Source: Nitrosomonadales bacterium
GTDB lineage: Bacteria > Pseudomonadota > Gammaproteobacteria > Burkholderiales > Gallionellaceae
Direction of reading: 5' to 3'
Assembly (NCBI GenBank): GCA_016721605.1
Contig: JADKHS010000015.1
Coordinates: 1 to 58,184 of the forward strand
DNA: 58,184 nucleotides
This document shows positions 11,086-19,060 of the stretch, piece by piece (the stretch's first letter is position 1; the number at the start of each line of letters is the position of its first letter). The notes beneath the pieces are model-generated. The model saw only the letters and a list, made by a program, of their open reading frames with translations. It made no database searches and had not been told where the DNA came from. A program made the translations under genes and the position numbers.

Positions 11086-12015
11086 ATGGTGGCACTGACA
11101 CCTCAGGATGTTGCAAAAAACTTTGAGGATGGGATGAAACTTATTGACCGCAAGGACTATACAAAAGCTGCTGAATCATTAAAAAAAGCTGCGGAGCATG
11201 GGCATGTGGAAGCGCAGTTTTATTTGGCAGGTATGTATGCCGATGGTCAAGGGATTAAAAAAGACTACCAACAGGCTATGCATTGGTATCGTAAGGTCGC
11301 AGATCAGGGTTTTGCGGAGGCTCAATTCAATTTGGGAGTCATGTATTACAAGGGTCAGGGCGTTACACAAGACTACGAGCAGGCTTTGCACTGGTATAAC
11401 AAGGCGGTGGAGAAAGGAGACGCATTGGCGCAATACACGCTAGGTCTTATGTATGAAAAAGGCCAAGGTGTTACGCAAGACTATAAGCAGGCTGTATCTT
11501 GGTATGGCAAGGCCGCAGAGCAGGGGGTTGCGCAGGCTCAATACAAGCTGGGCGTTATGTATGAAGAGGGCAACGGCGTTGTTCAGGACGATGAGCAGGC
11601 TGTGTTCTGGTATGGTAAGGCCGCAGAGCAGGGAGTTGTACACGCGCAATTTAAACTGGGGTTCATGTACGACAACGGCATAGGCGTTTCTCAGGATACC
11701 CAGCAAGCTGTATTTTGGTGGAACAAGGCTGCGGAACAGGGCGATGTGGAGGCCCAAAACAATCTGGGAGTCATGTACGACATGGGTTTGGGCGTTCCCC
11801 AAGACTACATCGAAGCCCATAAGTGGTTCAATATTGCTGGCGCAGGTGGCAAGTGGTTTAAAGTTGCTGGTGAATGGGTCAATAATATCGCTGGCATGGG
11901 TGATGATGCAGATATAGGAAGCGGACTTGGGATTGTGGAATCATTCATGACGCCAGCCGAAATTGCCGAGGCTCAGCGACGAGCCAGTGAGTGGATGAAG
12001 AAACATAAAAAATGA
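11086..12015 (+). CDS. Sel1-like repeat (SLR) protein
   Basis: A 309-residue protein made almost entirely of Sel1/TPR-like repeats of about 36 residues. At least six are visible, each with the pattern A-x-W/Y-x-x-KAAEQG, AQ-x-x-LG-x-MY and GxGV-x-QD (for example 'AQYKLGVMYEEGNGVVQDDE'). Such solenoids bind proteins and serve as adaptors, often at the envelope. I chose the ATG at 11086 because AGGAAGG sits 8 bp upstream and the repeats begin soon after; an upstream ATG at 11005 is in frame but lacks a site. There is no signal peptide from this start, so a cytoplasmic location is inferred. The frame is intact. The partner is unknown. Confidence 0.85.
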   Translation: MVALTPQDVAKNFEDGMKLIDRKDYTKAAESLKKAAEHGHVEAQFYLAGMYADGQGIKKDYQQAMHWYRKVADQGFAEAQFNLGVMYYKGQGVTQDYEQALHWYNKAVEKGDALAQYTLGLMYEKGQGVTQDYKQAVSWYGKAAEQGVAQAQYKLGVMYEEGNGVVQDDEQAVFWYGKAAEQGVVHAQFKLGFMYDNGIGVSQDTQQAVFWWNKAAEQGDVEAQNNLGVMYDMGLGVPQDYIEAHKWFNIAGAGGKWFKVAGEWVNNIAGMGDDADIGSGLGIVESFMTPAEIAEAQRRASEWMKKHKK

Positions 12016-12670
12016 TACGCTATCTCCGGAAATACCCCCTAATATTTAGGCTGTAAGGAGTTCGTTTAAGTTATTATGCAGATGGTGAGTTGTTTGAGAG
12101 CCTCGCGTTTATCATCAGTCCTGACATAATATTTATTATTCGCTTCGCTAATCCGTTTCCCAAACCGTACTGTTTGCGATGAATTAACCGGCACAAATGC
12201 TGAAAAATACATCTCGCCGTAGACGTGCTGCCAACTGCTGATTCTCTACAGCGGCTCATTGCGCTTGATGCGTGAGGATGTTTATTTTGCGACAAAAACT
12301 AAAGTTATTATTCAATTGGGTAAGAAAATTTAAATAATGCTGTCTGCAAAAACGACACTTTATTGTTGTTATAACTACCTATTTGTAGAAACATATCAAT
12401 AATAAGTAACACAAACAATTGTTTAAATATTGTTTTATGGTTTTTGGCATGTATATTGCTTTTTGAGCTTGTTGTTAAAATGCTGGTATGTTTACCAGCA
12501 TTTTTTAAGAATAATTTTCGAAGGAACATAACTGTCAGCATTTACAAATGAACTCTAGGAATCCTGAAGGCTGACGAAATTTCGATGCCGGTGACGATGC
12601 TAAGATAATAATTTGAGCTTGTACCATGCAAGCCCAGAAAGGTTCTAGGAAAATTTTATGGGATTTTTTA
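12016..12670. other. Intergenic region upstream of the riboswitch
   Basis: AT-rich; no reading frame I can assign. It contains the hairpin terminator listed separately near 12478. The 12060-12300 part is richer in GC and could be a worn gene remnant, but no family is recognisable. Confidence 0.4.
12477..12506 (+). terminator. Rho-independent terminator
   Basis: Stem AAATGCTGGTA / TACCAGCATTT with a TGTT loop (12478-12503) and a run of six T. It lies 460 bp beyond the Sel1 gene, so it may end that transcript or a now unrecognisable unit. The AAAA tract before the stem would let it also work on the minus strand. Confidence 0.75.
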
Positions 12671-12700
12671 TTGATACCCTAAAGTTTATTAAAATATTGT
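12671..12700 (+). promoter_or_regulatory. Candidate sigma-70 promoter for the riboswitch-subtilase transcript
   Basis: TTGATA at 12671-12676 and TATTGT at 12695-12700 are 18 bp apart, which puts the predicted start just before the riboswitch aptamer. The boxes are moderate matches; position rather than strength supports the call. Confidence 0.45.
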
Positions 12701-12715
12701 CGACTTATTCAAATA

Positions 12716-12797
12716 GCTGAAAAAGGCAAACCCATCGCGAGGTGGGGACGCAAAGCTTCCGGTCTTGGCATTTTCAAAGATAGCGGGGTTACCAGAA
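12716..12797 (+). ncRNA. Cyclic di-GMP-I (GEMM) riboswitch aptamer
   Basis: Sequence and layout match the GEMM-I aptamer: AAAGGCAAACCC, a CCCATC/GGTGGG stem closed by a GCGA (GNRA) tetraloop, the invariant GGGACGCAAAGC, a variable second arm, then AGCGGGGTTACC. These are the conserved ligand-contact and tetraloop-receptor elements known from the Vibrio Vc2 aptamer. It lies 75 bp upstream of the subtilase start. No U-tailed terminator follows, so control of translation is more likely. A TTTAAAT at about 12810 could pair with ATTTAAG at the edge of the Shine-Dalgarno site (12855-12865); that pairing is my inference. Confidence 0.9.
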
Positions 12798-12871
12798 TAC
12801 TCAGGCTTTAAATCCTTGGTGTGTTCATTTGCTTTATCAGCAGACTGCTAACCCAATTTAAGGAGCCTGAC

Positions 12872-14735
12872 ATGTCACGCCAACATCAATTTTCAGTTCC
12901 ATTTTCTGACCGTAACTGTTTCGATTATCCGGGCGACACGCCTAGTTTCGCATGTTCACTTCTCTTTGGCTTTCACTTTGGCAGGATGCGCCAGTTTGAG
13001 CCATGCTGCGCCTTCCGTTTCGGCTCAGGGAGTAGGGTTGGCAATTGCGCAAGGTGCCGTACCTACCCGCACCCAACCCTTTGCCGGTTGGGCAAAAGGC
13101 CGTTTGCTGATTGCTCCACGTGCTGGTTTAACCGCTGGTGAGTTTGAGGGTGCATTGAAGTCTCACAATGGAAAATCCAGAATCCACCTCAAAAACTTAA
13201 TGCTCATGTAGTCGAACTGCCGGAAGATGTTGATGAAGTGGAGGTCATGCGCGAGCTGAAAAAGATCCTAGACTAAAATACGTTGAGTTGGATATGGCAG
13301 TCACGCATGATGCAGTAGTGTCTGATCCTTCTTACAGCAGTAGTTGGGCTCTGCCGAAAATCCAGACTCCTTTCGCTTGGGATAATGCCAATGGTAGTGG
13401 CGTGACCATTGCCATTCTGGATACTGGGGTGGATAGTACGCATCCTGATCTCGCTCCTAATATGATTCCCGGCTGGAATACATATGACAACAATGCTGAC
13501 ACCAGTGATGTTTATGGCCATGGTACCAAGGTTGCCGGTACAGCAGCGATGGCGGCTAACAATAGTATGGGTAGCGTGGGCGTGGCTTGGGGCGCAAAGA
13601 TTATGCCGGTACGGATATCCGCTCCTGATGGTAATGTGGCGTACTGGAGCACCGTGGCGCAAGGCATTTATTGGGCGGCTGATCATGGTGCCAAAGTCGT
13701 GAACATAAGCTATAGCGGTGTATCGGGCAGCTCCACGGTACAGTCTGCGGCGCAATATTTGCGCAACAAAGGCGGGGTGGTTGTGGTGTCTGCTGGTAAC
13801 ACCGGCGGGTTACTGGGTTATGCTGCGAGCGATTCGATGCTAGTTGCCGCGGCCACAGATAGCAATGATCAGCGCGCTAGTTGGTCCAGCTATGGCTCTT
13901 ACGTGGATATTTCCGCACCGGGTGTCAACATCTACACCACTCTTCGTGGCGGTGGTTATGGTAATGTTTCCGGCACTTCTTTCTCTAGTCCTATCGTGGC
14001 AGCGACAGTCGCGTTGATGATCTCAGCCAACAACAACTTGAGCCCTGTTGATATTGAACAGATTCTCAAATCCACTGCAGCTGACCTAGGTACAGCAGGT
14101 TATGATGACTATTATGGCGCGGGTCGGATTGATGCTGCCAAAGCCGTGTTAGCCGCTCAATCAATTATAAAAACATCAACCAGCCTGGATACCCAGGCAC
14201 CCACTATTCTCATCACCTCACCGGTAGGCAGTAAGGTGGCCGGCAGTGTTCCAGTCGATGTAAATTATTCCGACAATGTAGGCGTAACCCGTGTCGAGCT
14301 CTATGTTAACGGCCAAAAATTTGCTACTGACGACAATGCGCCTTTTGCATTTGCCTGGGATACATCAGCGCTCATGGACGGTGTTTACACCCTTGTCGCC
14401 TATGCCTATGACGCGGCAGGCAATTCAGGCATTTCCCCACCGTTTTGGTAACTATCGGCAGTGACACCGTCGCACCCGTAATTAGTAGTTTCAACCTCAC
14501 GGATGGTATGACAGTCTCTAATAAGGAGACTGTGCGCGTGTTGGCTGCTGACAATCAGAGTGTCGCAAAAATAATTCTGAGTATCGACGGCAAGCAAGCC
14601 GCTGTTGCTTACGGTAACTCTTTGAGTTACAACTGGAATACACGTAATATAACCAAAGGTGCGCATAGTGTAACTGTGCAGGCATACGATGCTGCAAATA
14701 ACACAATTAGCAAGACTGTAATGGTAAATAAATAG
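12872..14735 (+). CDS. Secreted subtilisin-like serine protease (S8), frameshifted
   Basis: Exported protease with a propeptide, an S8 catalytic domain and Ig-like repeats. It starts at 12872 after AAGGAG. The pre-pro part ('LLIAPRAGLTAGEFEGALKS', 'HVVELPEDVDEVEVMRELKK') is spread over three frames, with breaks near 12945, 13185 and 13262. The catalytic domain (13288-14451) is intact: Asp in ILDTGVDSTHPDL (13420), His in YGHGTKVAGT (13519), Ser in GTSFSSPIVAA (13978). C-terminal Ig-like segments begin 'TILITSPVGSKVAGSVPVDV' and continue, after one missing C in the CCCC at 14435, as 'DTVAPVISSFNLTDGMTVSN'. It ends at 14735 before a strong terminator. The riboswitch upstream suggests c-di-GMP control. 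Confidence 0.85.
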
Positions 14736-14758
14736 ATAGTAAGTTTTTGCGGATTGTT

Positions 14759-14784
14759 CAGGCGCCCTCCGGGGCGCTTTTTTT
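14759..14784 (+). terminator. Rho-independent terminator of the subtilase gene
   Basis: Perfect stem GCGCCC / GGGCGC with a TCCG loop (14761-14776) followed by seven T. Confidence 0.92.
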
Positions 14785-15140
14785 CGAAAAATTTTACGCT
14801 GATGATTTCACTGAGTAAGGTAGGATACTTGGGTACATCGTTTTCGCCAAACCGCTCTTGCTAATACATTCCGTATTTAAAACTCTTAAGATTATCGATC
14901 ACTGCAAATTCAGAATCTTTAAACAAGCTCCCGCGCCTGAGTACGTTTTTTTCGATAACGGTTTCTTGATGCGTTGTATCGTCAATGATTTTGGCGATCT
15001 CTTCAATCACCAATTCTTAATGGCTCGGCGTACGGTTTTTTGTTTGTCGGGATACTTTACAATTCAAATAAAAAGATTGCACAAAAATATAGCGTAGATA
15101 GATATATTACATTAAATACATAATATTAAGAATAACATTA
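14785..15140. other. Intergenic region between subtilase and PEP-CTERM genes
   Basis: AT-rich. A 79-codon plus frame at 14858-15097 has no ribosome site and no family resemblance, so I do not call it a gene. Confidence 0.45.
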
Positions 15141-15144
15141 AATT

Positions 15145-15161
15145 TTGGTATAAATATTGCT
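15145..15161 (+). promoter_or_regulatory. Candidate sigma-54 (-24/-12) promoter
   Basis: TTGGTATAAATATTGCT fits the RpoN pattern TGGYAYR-N4-TTGCW, with GG (15147-15148) and GC (15159-15160) exactly 10 bp apart. A near copy (TTGGTATAAAAATATGC) follows at once but with 11 bp spacing. The predicted transcript start is about 37 bp before the PEP-CTERM start codon. RpoN control through PrsK/PrsR is known for exosortase/PEP-CTERM systems. Confidence 0.6.
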
Positions 15162-15208
15162 TGGTATAAAAATATGCAGGTCTTTTTTAAATTGCTCAAG
15201 GAAAAATC

Positions 15209-15894
15209 ATGAATAAACTTATAAAATACGGTATTGTCACCACCGCATTGATGATGTTTGCGGGCGGCGCATCAGCTGCAGCACTTTGTAGCGCTAGCAA
15301 CCCAAATCCTGATGGAATGCAGAAAAGCCACGTGACCTATAATGGTGCTGATTCCGATGATTGTTACGGCGTCATAATGGGTAATGATAATGTAGCAGGC
15401 ACAATAAATAGCGAGTTGGCGTCGTTATGGGGCGGGGGTACTGACCTATGGAAACTCCTAGCAAAAGACGATAATCCCGGCACTACCCCCAATGGTACTG
15501 GCACTTTTTGGGTATCAATTTTAGCCTGACTACAACTGCTGGTAAAAGCGGCAACTGGACACTAACTGGTACTGATACAAATTCTCCTACCATCTTACCA
15601 GTAACCCTGGATTTTATTGTAGTGCTGAAAGCAAGTGATCGTTTTGGTGCGTGGCTTCTTGATGATGTAAAGTTTGACGGTAATGATGGCGGCACATGGG
15701 CAATTAACTTTTTAAACAATGGTGGAAGAATACCTGACTTATCACACCTATCGTTGTATGTTCGTGAAGGTACCAACGACTCGCCTTGTACCGTAGATTG
15801 TGGTCCACGGGAAGTGCCTGAGCCTGCCAGTTTGCTATTAATGAGTGCCGGCCTAATTGGTTTTGGTTTTGCGCGTCGTCGCAGATCAGTGTAA
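15209..15894 (+). CDS. PEP-CTERM sorting-domain protein, one frameshift
   Basis: Exported surface or matrix protein, about 228 residues when repaired. An N-terminal signal peptide ('YGIVTTALMMFAGGASA') precedes a Thr/Gly/Asp-rich body with 'KASDRFGAWLLDDVKFDGND'. The C-terminus is a textbook sorting signal: VPEPASL, a hydrophobic helix 'LLMSAGLIGFGFA', then RRRR. Exosortase is expected to cleave at this motif in the inner membrane. The frame breaks at the T5 run 15505-15509; a sixth T gives GTFLGINFSLTTTAG and joins both halves. The body is like other PEP-CTERM proteins of unknown function. No exosortase gene is in the window. Confidence 0.88.
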
Positions 15895-15927
15895 ATTATC
15901 TAAAATAATGCATGTGGTTTTGAATCA

Positions 15928-15953
15928 AGCACCAGGCGACTGGTGCTTTTTTA
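15928..15953 (+). terminator. Rho-independent terminator of the PEP-CTERM gene
   Basis: Stem GCACCAG / CTGGTGC with a GCGA loop (15929-15946) and six T. Confidence 0.92.
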
Positions 15954-16253
15954 GTTGTAATGATAGGTTTTGACTGGTGTCGAGCATCAATAAGACCATG
16001 TCGGCGTAGCCTTTAACACCCCTCTTTTTTTGCGGACTTATTAGTCGGTGTGGTTACTCTTGTGGATTGCGCTTTTACTGCCTTACAATCTTCTTTATGA
16101 TGCCGGTTCAAGGTAGCCTTTGACGCCGCTGCGGGCTTAATCTGCCTGACGATCAAATCAGCCTGCGCATGGCTCTGATTGTCAATGCGTTGCTTGGCAG
16201 ATTTAAAGCAAAATAAGGTGAAATTTATTTCGGCGGGGTCTATTGGGAGTGGT
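15954..16253. other. Intergenic or unassigned region before the methyltransferase
   Basis: No gene called. The minus strand carries a Lys/Ala-rich frame ending at 16013 that overlaps the methyltransferase start; it has no ribosome site or recognisable family. The methyltransferase reading could extend upstream to 16185 in this stretch. Confidence 0.4.
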
Positions 16254-17075
16254 ATGCATGAAATAAAACTTGGCCAGTCAATTGCTTTGCTTAAAGAGCT
16301 ACATATTCTCACTCGGGATGGGAAGATGAATCAAGACTCCCGACGCAAGCTCAAGCAAGTCTATCATCTCTATCAATTTATCGAGCCACTGCTACAAGAA
16401 ATTAAGCAAGACCACCATAGCATTCAACTGGTAGATGATGCGGCAGGCAAGTCGTATCTGTGTTTTATCCTTTATGATTTGTTTTTCAAGACGTTAAACG
16501 ATGCATCGCGTATTTACGGTATTGAAAGCCGTGATGATTTGGTTAAGCATTCGCAGCAATTGGCGTCACGGCTTAATTTTTCAGGCATGTCATTTCTCAA
16601 TCTATCGGTAGGGCAGTCTATTGAGTCGGAGGTTTTGCCCGCCAAGGTCAATATGGTCACAGCGCTTCATGCTTGTAATACCGCTACTGATGATGCCATA
16701 CGTTTTGCGTTGAAAAAAAATGCTCAATTTGTTGTCTTGGTGCCGTGTTGCCAAGCCGAAGTAGCGGCGGTTCTAAGAAAAAACAAAGGTAAAAATCTGG
16801 CTAAAAATGTTTTGACTGAATTATGGCGTCATCCTATCCATACCCGTGAATTTGGCAGCCACATTACCAACGTGCTGCGCTGTTTGCAATTAGAAGCCCA
16901 TGGCTACCAGGTTACAGTGACCGAGCTAGTGGGGTGGGAGCATTCGATGAAAAATGAACTTATCATCGCAAATTTTAAAAATTTGCCATGTAACCGCCCG
17001 GCTGAAAGATTGGGGGAAATACTGCAAGCTTTGGGGCTGGAAGAAATGAGTGGCCGTTTTTTTACGCAGATGTAG
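16254..17075 (+). CDS. SAM-dependent methyltransferase (METTL25/Methyltransf_32-like)
   Basis: Probable cytoplasmic class I methyltransferase of unknown substrate. The core shows 'QLVDDAAGKSYLCFILYDLF', the glycine-poor SAM-binding strand typical of the METTL25/RRNAD1-like group, then 'VTALHACNTATDDAIRFALK' and 'FVVLVPCCQAEV' with the Pro-Cys-Cys typical of that group. The start is uncertain: ATG 16254 has GGGAG four bases upstream, while ATG 16185 or TTG 16179 would add about 23-25 residues that look plausibly homologous ('NKVKFISAGSIGSG'). The frame is intact to 17075. It stands alone between terminator-bounded units. Substrate is not predictable from sequence. Confidence 0.7.
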   Translation: MHEIKLGQSIALLKELHILTRDGKMNQDSRRKLKQVYHLYQFIEPLLQEIKQDHHSIQLVDDAAGKSYLCFILYDLFFKTLNDASRIYGIESRDDLVKHSQQLASRLNFSGMSFLNLSVGQSIESEVLPAKVNMVTALHACNTATDDAIRFALKKNAQFVVLVPCCQAEVAAVLRKNKGKNLAKNVLTELWRHPIHTREFGSHITNVLRCLQLEAHGYQVTVTELVGWEHSMKNELIIANFKNLPCNRPAERLGEILQALGLEEMSGRFFTQM

Positions 17076-17211
17076 TTTTATATAGGTGTCAACCTTGCGC
17101 GGTGATTTACCCGGTTTAGTAGATATGTTTCTGTCATCTCAAATGGGTAAGTAATCTGTTTTCTTAAAGAATTTGAGATAGATGCAGTGAGGCTGTGGAC
17201 CAAGCGTTTGC

Positions 17212-17239
17212 TTGACCTGACTGGATTTTTCGTTATAAT
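17212..17239 (+). promoter_or_regulatory. Sigma-70 promoter of the rpsF operon
   Basis: TTGACC (17212-17217) and a perfect TATAAT (17234-17239) with 16 bp spacing, about 70 bp before rpsF. The best housekeeping promoter seen in the window. Confidence 0.85.
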
Positions 17240-17307
17240 CGCATTCCCTCAAACCCTTGCTCCACCGTTACGCATGGCGGGGGGCTTTATATCCAAAAGG
17301 AGTATTA

Positions 17308-17712
17308 ATGCGACATTACGAAATTATATTTATCGTGCATCCCGACCAGAGCGAGCAGGTGCCCGCTATGATTGAGCGTTACCGGACTCTGGTGACGGCC
17401 AAAAATGGCTTGATCCATCGCTTGGAAGATTGGGGTCGCCGTCAATTAGCTTATCCGATCCAAAAAATTCACAAAGCGCATTATGTGTTGATGAATATTG
17501 AGTGCAGCCAGGAAGTTTTGGATGAAATGGAACATGCATTCAAGTTTAACGATGCTGTGCTGCGCCATTTGACTATTAAAACCAAATCTGCGGTCACAAT
17601 CCCTTCGGCAATGATGAGGGAGGAAAAATCGCGTTCGTTGACTGCCCCTGCGGCAGGCCAAGGACAGGCTCCTCAAATTGAGCCCGTTGCACCAGCTGAA
17701 GTTGCGGCTTGA
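17308..17712 (+). CDS. rpsF: 30S ribosomal protein S6
   Basis: S6 binds S18 and 16S rRNA in the 30S platform. The 134-residue protein begins 'MRHYEIIFIVHPDQSEQVPA' after AAAAGGAG and contains 'EDWGRRQLAYPIQKIHKAHY' and 'NDAVLRHLTIK', all typical. A C-terminal tail rich in Pro, Ala and Gln (about 25 residues) follows the conserved fold, as in many betaproteobacteria. It is the first gene of the rpsF-priB-rpsR-rplI operon and abuts priB without a gap. Confidence 0.97.
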   Translation: MRHYEIIFIVHPDQSEQVPAMIERYRTLVTAKNGLIHRLEDWGRRQLAYPIQKIHKAHYVLMNIECSQEVLDEMEHAFKFNDAVLRHLTIKTKSAVTIPSAMMREEKSRSLTAPAAGQGQAPQIEPVAPAEVAA

Positions 17713-18013
17713 TTGAATGTAGCTTGTAACTGGCTCTCTATTGATGGAGAACTTGTCGAATTAGATGGTTTGCGATATACCCCGGCGGGAATAGCGCGAA
17801 TCGCATTAAAATTCGTCATGCTTCAACGCAATTAGAGGCTGGCATTGCGCGTCAAGTACAGTGCGATATTCAGCTTTGGCTCTTGGTGCAGCTGCCCAGC
17901 AGGCTAACAGTTTGCAACTTGGACAGCGGGTAAAGGCAGAAGGATTTTTGGCTCAGCGCAGTTTACGCATCACACAACTTGTGCTGCACATTGATAACAT
18001 TATATTAGTATAA
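17713..18013 (+). CDS. priB: Primosomal replication protein N (PriB), two frameshifts
   Basis: PriB is a dimeric OB-fold single-strand DNA-binding protein of the PriA restart primosome. The reading starts at TTG 17713, directly after the rpsF stop, with 'NVACNWLSIDGELVELDGLR' and YTPAGIARIALK. An extra A in the AAAA at 17808-17811 restores 'IRHASTQLEAGIARQVQCDI'. A missing G near 17870 then restores 'ALALGAAAQQANSLQLGQRV' and 'GFLAQRSLRITQLVLHIDN', ending at 18013. With both repairs the length (about 100 residues) and order fit PriB. Too short and broken to appear as a single open frame; position between rpsF and rpsR supports it strongly. Confidence 0.8.
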
Positions 18014-18023
18014 GGGGCACAGC

Positions 18024-18293
18024 ATGGCTCGTGTTTTTAAGAAAAAAGATGACAAGAAGAGTAACTCTTCGCGTCAACTGTTTAAACGCCGCAAATTTTG
18101 CCGCTTCACCGCAGATAAGATCGCAGAAGTGGATTACAAGGATTTGAATATTCTCAAGGAATTTATTGCCGAGAATGGCAAGGTTATTCCGGCGCGTATT
18201 ACTGGTACTAAATCGCGCTTCCAGCGTCAATTGGGCATTGCAATCAAGCGTGCAAGATTCTTGGCGTTGCTGCCTTACACAGATTTGCATTAA
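18024..18293 (+). CDS. rpsR: 30S ribosomal protein S18
   Basis: S18 partners S6 on the 30S platform. The 89-residue basic protein shows the family signature 'RKFCRFTADKIAEVDYKDLN' and 'GKVIPARITGTKSRFQRQL', ending 'RARFLALLPYTDLH'. A GGGGCA site precedes the ATG. The frame is intact and it follows priB by 10 bp. Confidence 0.97.
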   Translation: MARVFKKKDDKKSNSSRQLFKRRKFCRFTADKIAEVDYKDLNILKEFIAENGKVIPARITGTKSRFQRQLGIAIKRARFLALLPYTDLH

Positions 18294-18303
18294 GGAGTAG
18301 AAC

Positions 18304-18759
18304 ATGCAAGTGATACTTATGGAAAAAATGGTAAACCTTGGCCAATTGGGAGACGTAGTCAATGTCAAAAATGGCTATGCGCGTAATTTTTTGATTCCGC
18401 AAGGCAAGGCCAAGCGTGCGACTGAAGGTAATAAGGCGGAATTTGCAGTTCGTCGTCTTGAACTGGAAGCCGCAGAGCAAGCTAAGGTGGCGGAAGCTCA
18501 GACACGGGCTGAGAAATACAATGGATTGACTGTGCAAATCGTACAAAAGGCTGGTGTTGATGGCAAGTTGTTTGGTTCCGTGACTAATGCCGATATCGTT
18601 GCGGCGCTGGCACTGCAAGGTTTTACTGCGGAAAAAACTCAAGTGCGCATGTCGGCAGGGCATATAAAGCAAATTGGTGATTACCCAGTGAGCATTGTGT
18701 TGCACACCGATGTGACAGCTAATATCACAATCTCAGTGCTGGGTGAACATAAGCCGTAG
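18304..18759 (+). CDS. rplI: 50S ribosomal protein L9
   Basis: L9 binds 23S rRNA near the L1 stalk and affects frame maintenance. The 151-residue sequence begins 'MQVILMEKMVNLGQLGDVVN' and has the diagnostic 'VKNGYARNFLIPQGKAKRAT'. A long connecting helix ('LELEAAEQAKVAEAQTRAEK') leads to the C-domain. Normal length, AAGGAG site, last gene of the operon before a strong terminator. Confidence 0.97.
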   Translation: MQVILMEKMVNLGQLGDVVNVKNGYARNFLIPQGKAKRATEGNKAEFAVRRLELEAAEQAKVAEAQTRAEKYNGLTVQIVQKAGVDGKLFGSVTNADIVAALALQGFTAEKTQVRMSAGHIKQIGDYPVSIVLHTDVTANITISVLGEHKP

Positions 18760-18780
18760 TTTTCTACGCATTATTGTAAA

Positions 18781-18814
18781 TAAAATAGAGCTGGTAACAG
18801 CTCTATTTTATTTC
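18781..18814 (+). terminator. Terminator of the rpsF-rplI operon
   Basis: Stem TAAAATAGAGCTG / CAGCTCTATTTTA with a GTAA loop (18781-18810), followed by TTTC. Symmetric A/T ends could allow use on both strands. Confidence 0.88.
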
Positions 18815-18873
18815 TGCTGGCAATAATTTTCTCAGTGATAGAATGCTACAGCCAGCTTTGGGGCAACAACTTA

Positions 18874-19053
18874 GGGCACCTCTAAAAATTCAGATTTGCG
18901 AGCATCCCCTTCGGGGATTGCCTGCTTAACCCGTCTCGTCACAATACGTTGTTGCTCACAAAAAATGTTTCCTTACATATCAATTATATGCTGCGTCAAC
19001 ATTTTTTATTCGCGCCTAGTCTTGTTTAGAACTCTTAATTTTTAGAGGTGCCC
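18874..19053. mobile_element. MITE-like element with 17-bp terminal inverted repeats
   Basis: GGGCACCTCTAAAAATT at 18874-18890 is exactly mirrored by AATTTTTAGAGGTGCCC at 19037-19053. The 180-bp body has no reading frame and includes a small ATCCCC-TTCG-GGGAT hairpin. The size and perfect ends fit a non-autonomous element mobilised by a transposase in trans. The ends look like those of some IS5-type elements, but I cannot name the family. A target duplication is not clear (TTA before, ATA after). It sits between the rplI terminator and dnaB. Confidence 0.75.
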
Positions 19054-19060
19054 ATAGCAA

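Noticed and set aside
14858..15097. A 79-codon plus-strand frame between subtilase and PEP-CTERM genes
   Set aside because: AT-rich, no ribosome site, no recognisable motif.
16013..16312. A 99-codon minus-strand Lys/Ala-rich frame before and overlapping the methyltransferase
   Set aside because: Part overlaps the methyltransferase coding region, no ribosome site, no recognisable family; kept only as a note in the intergenic entry.
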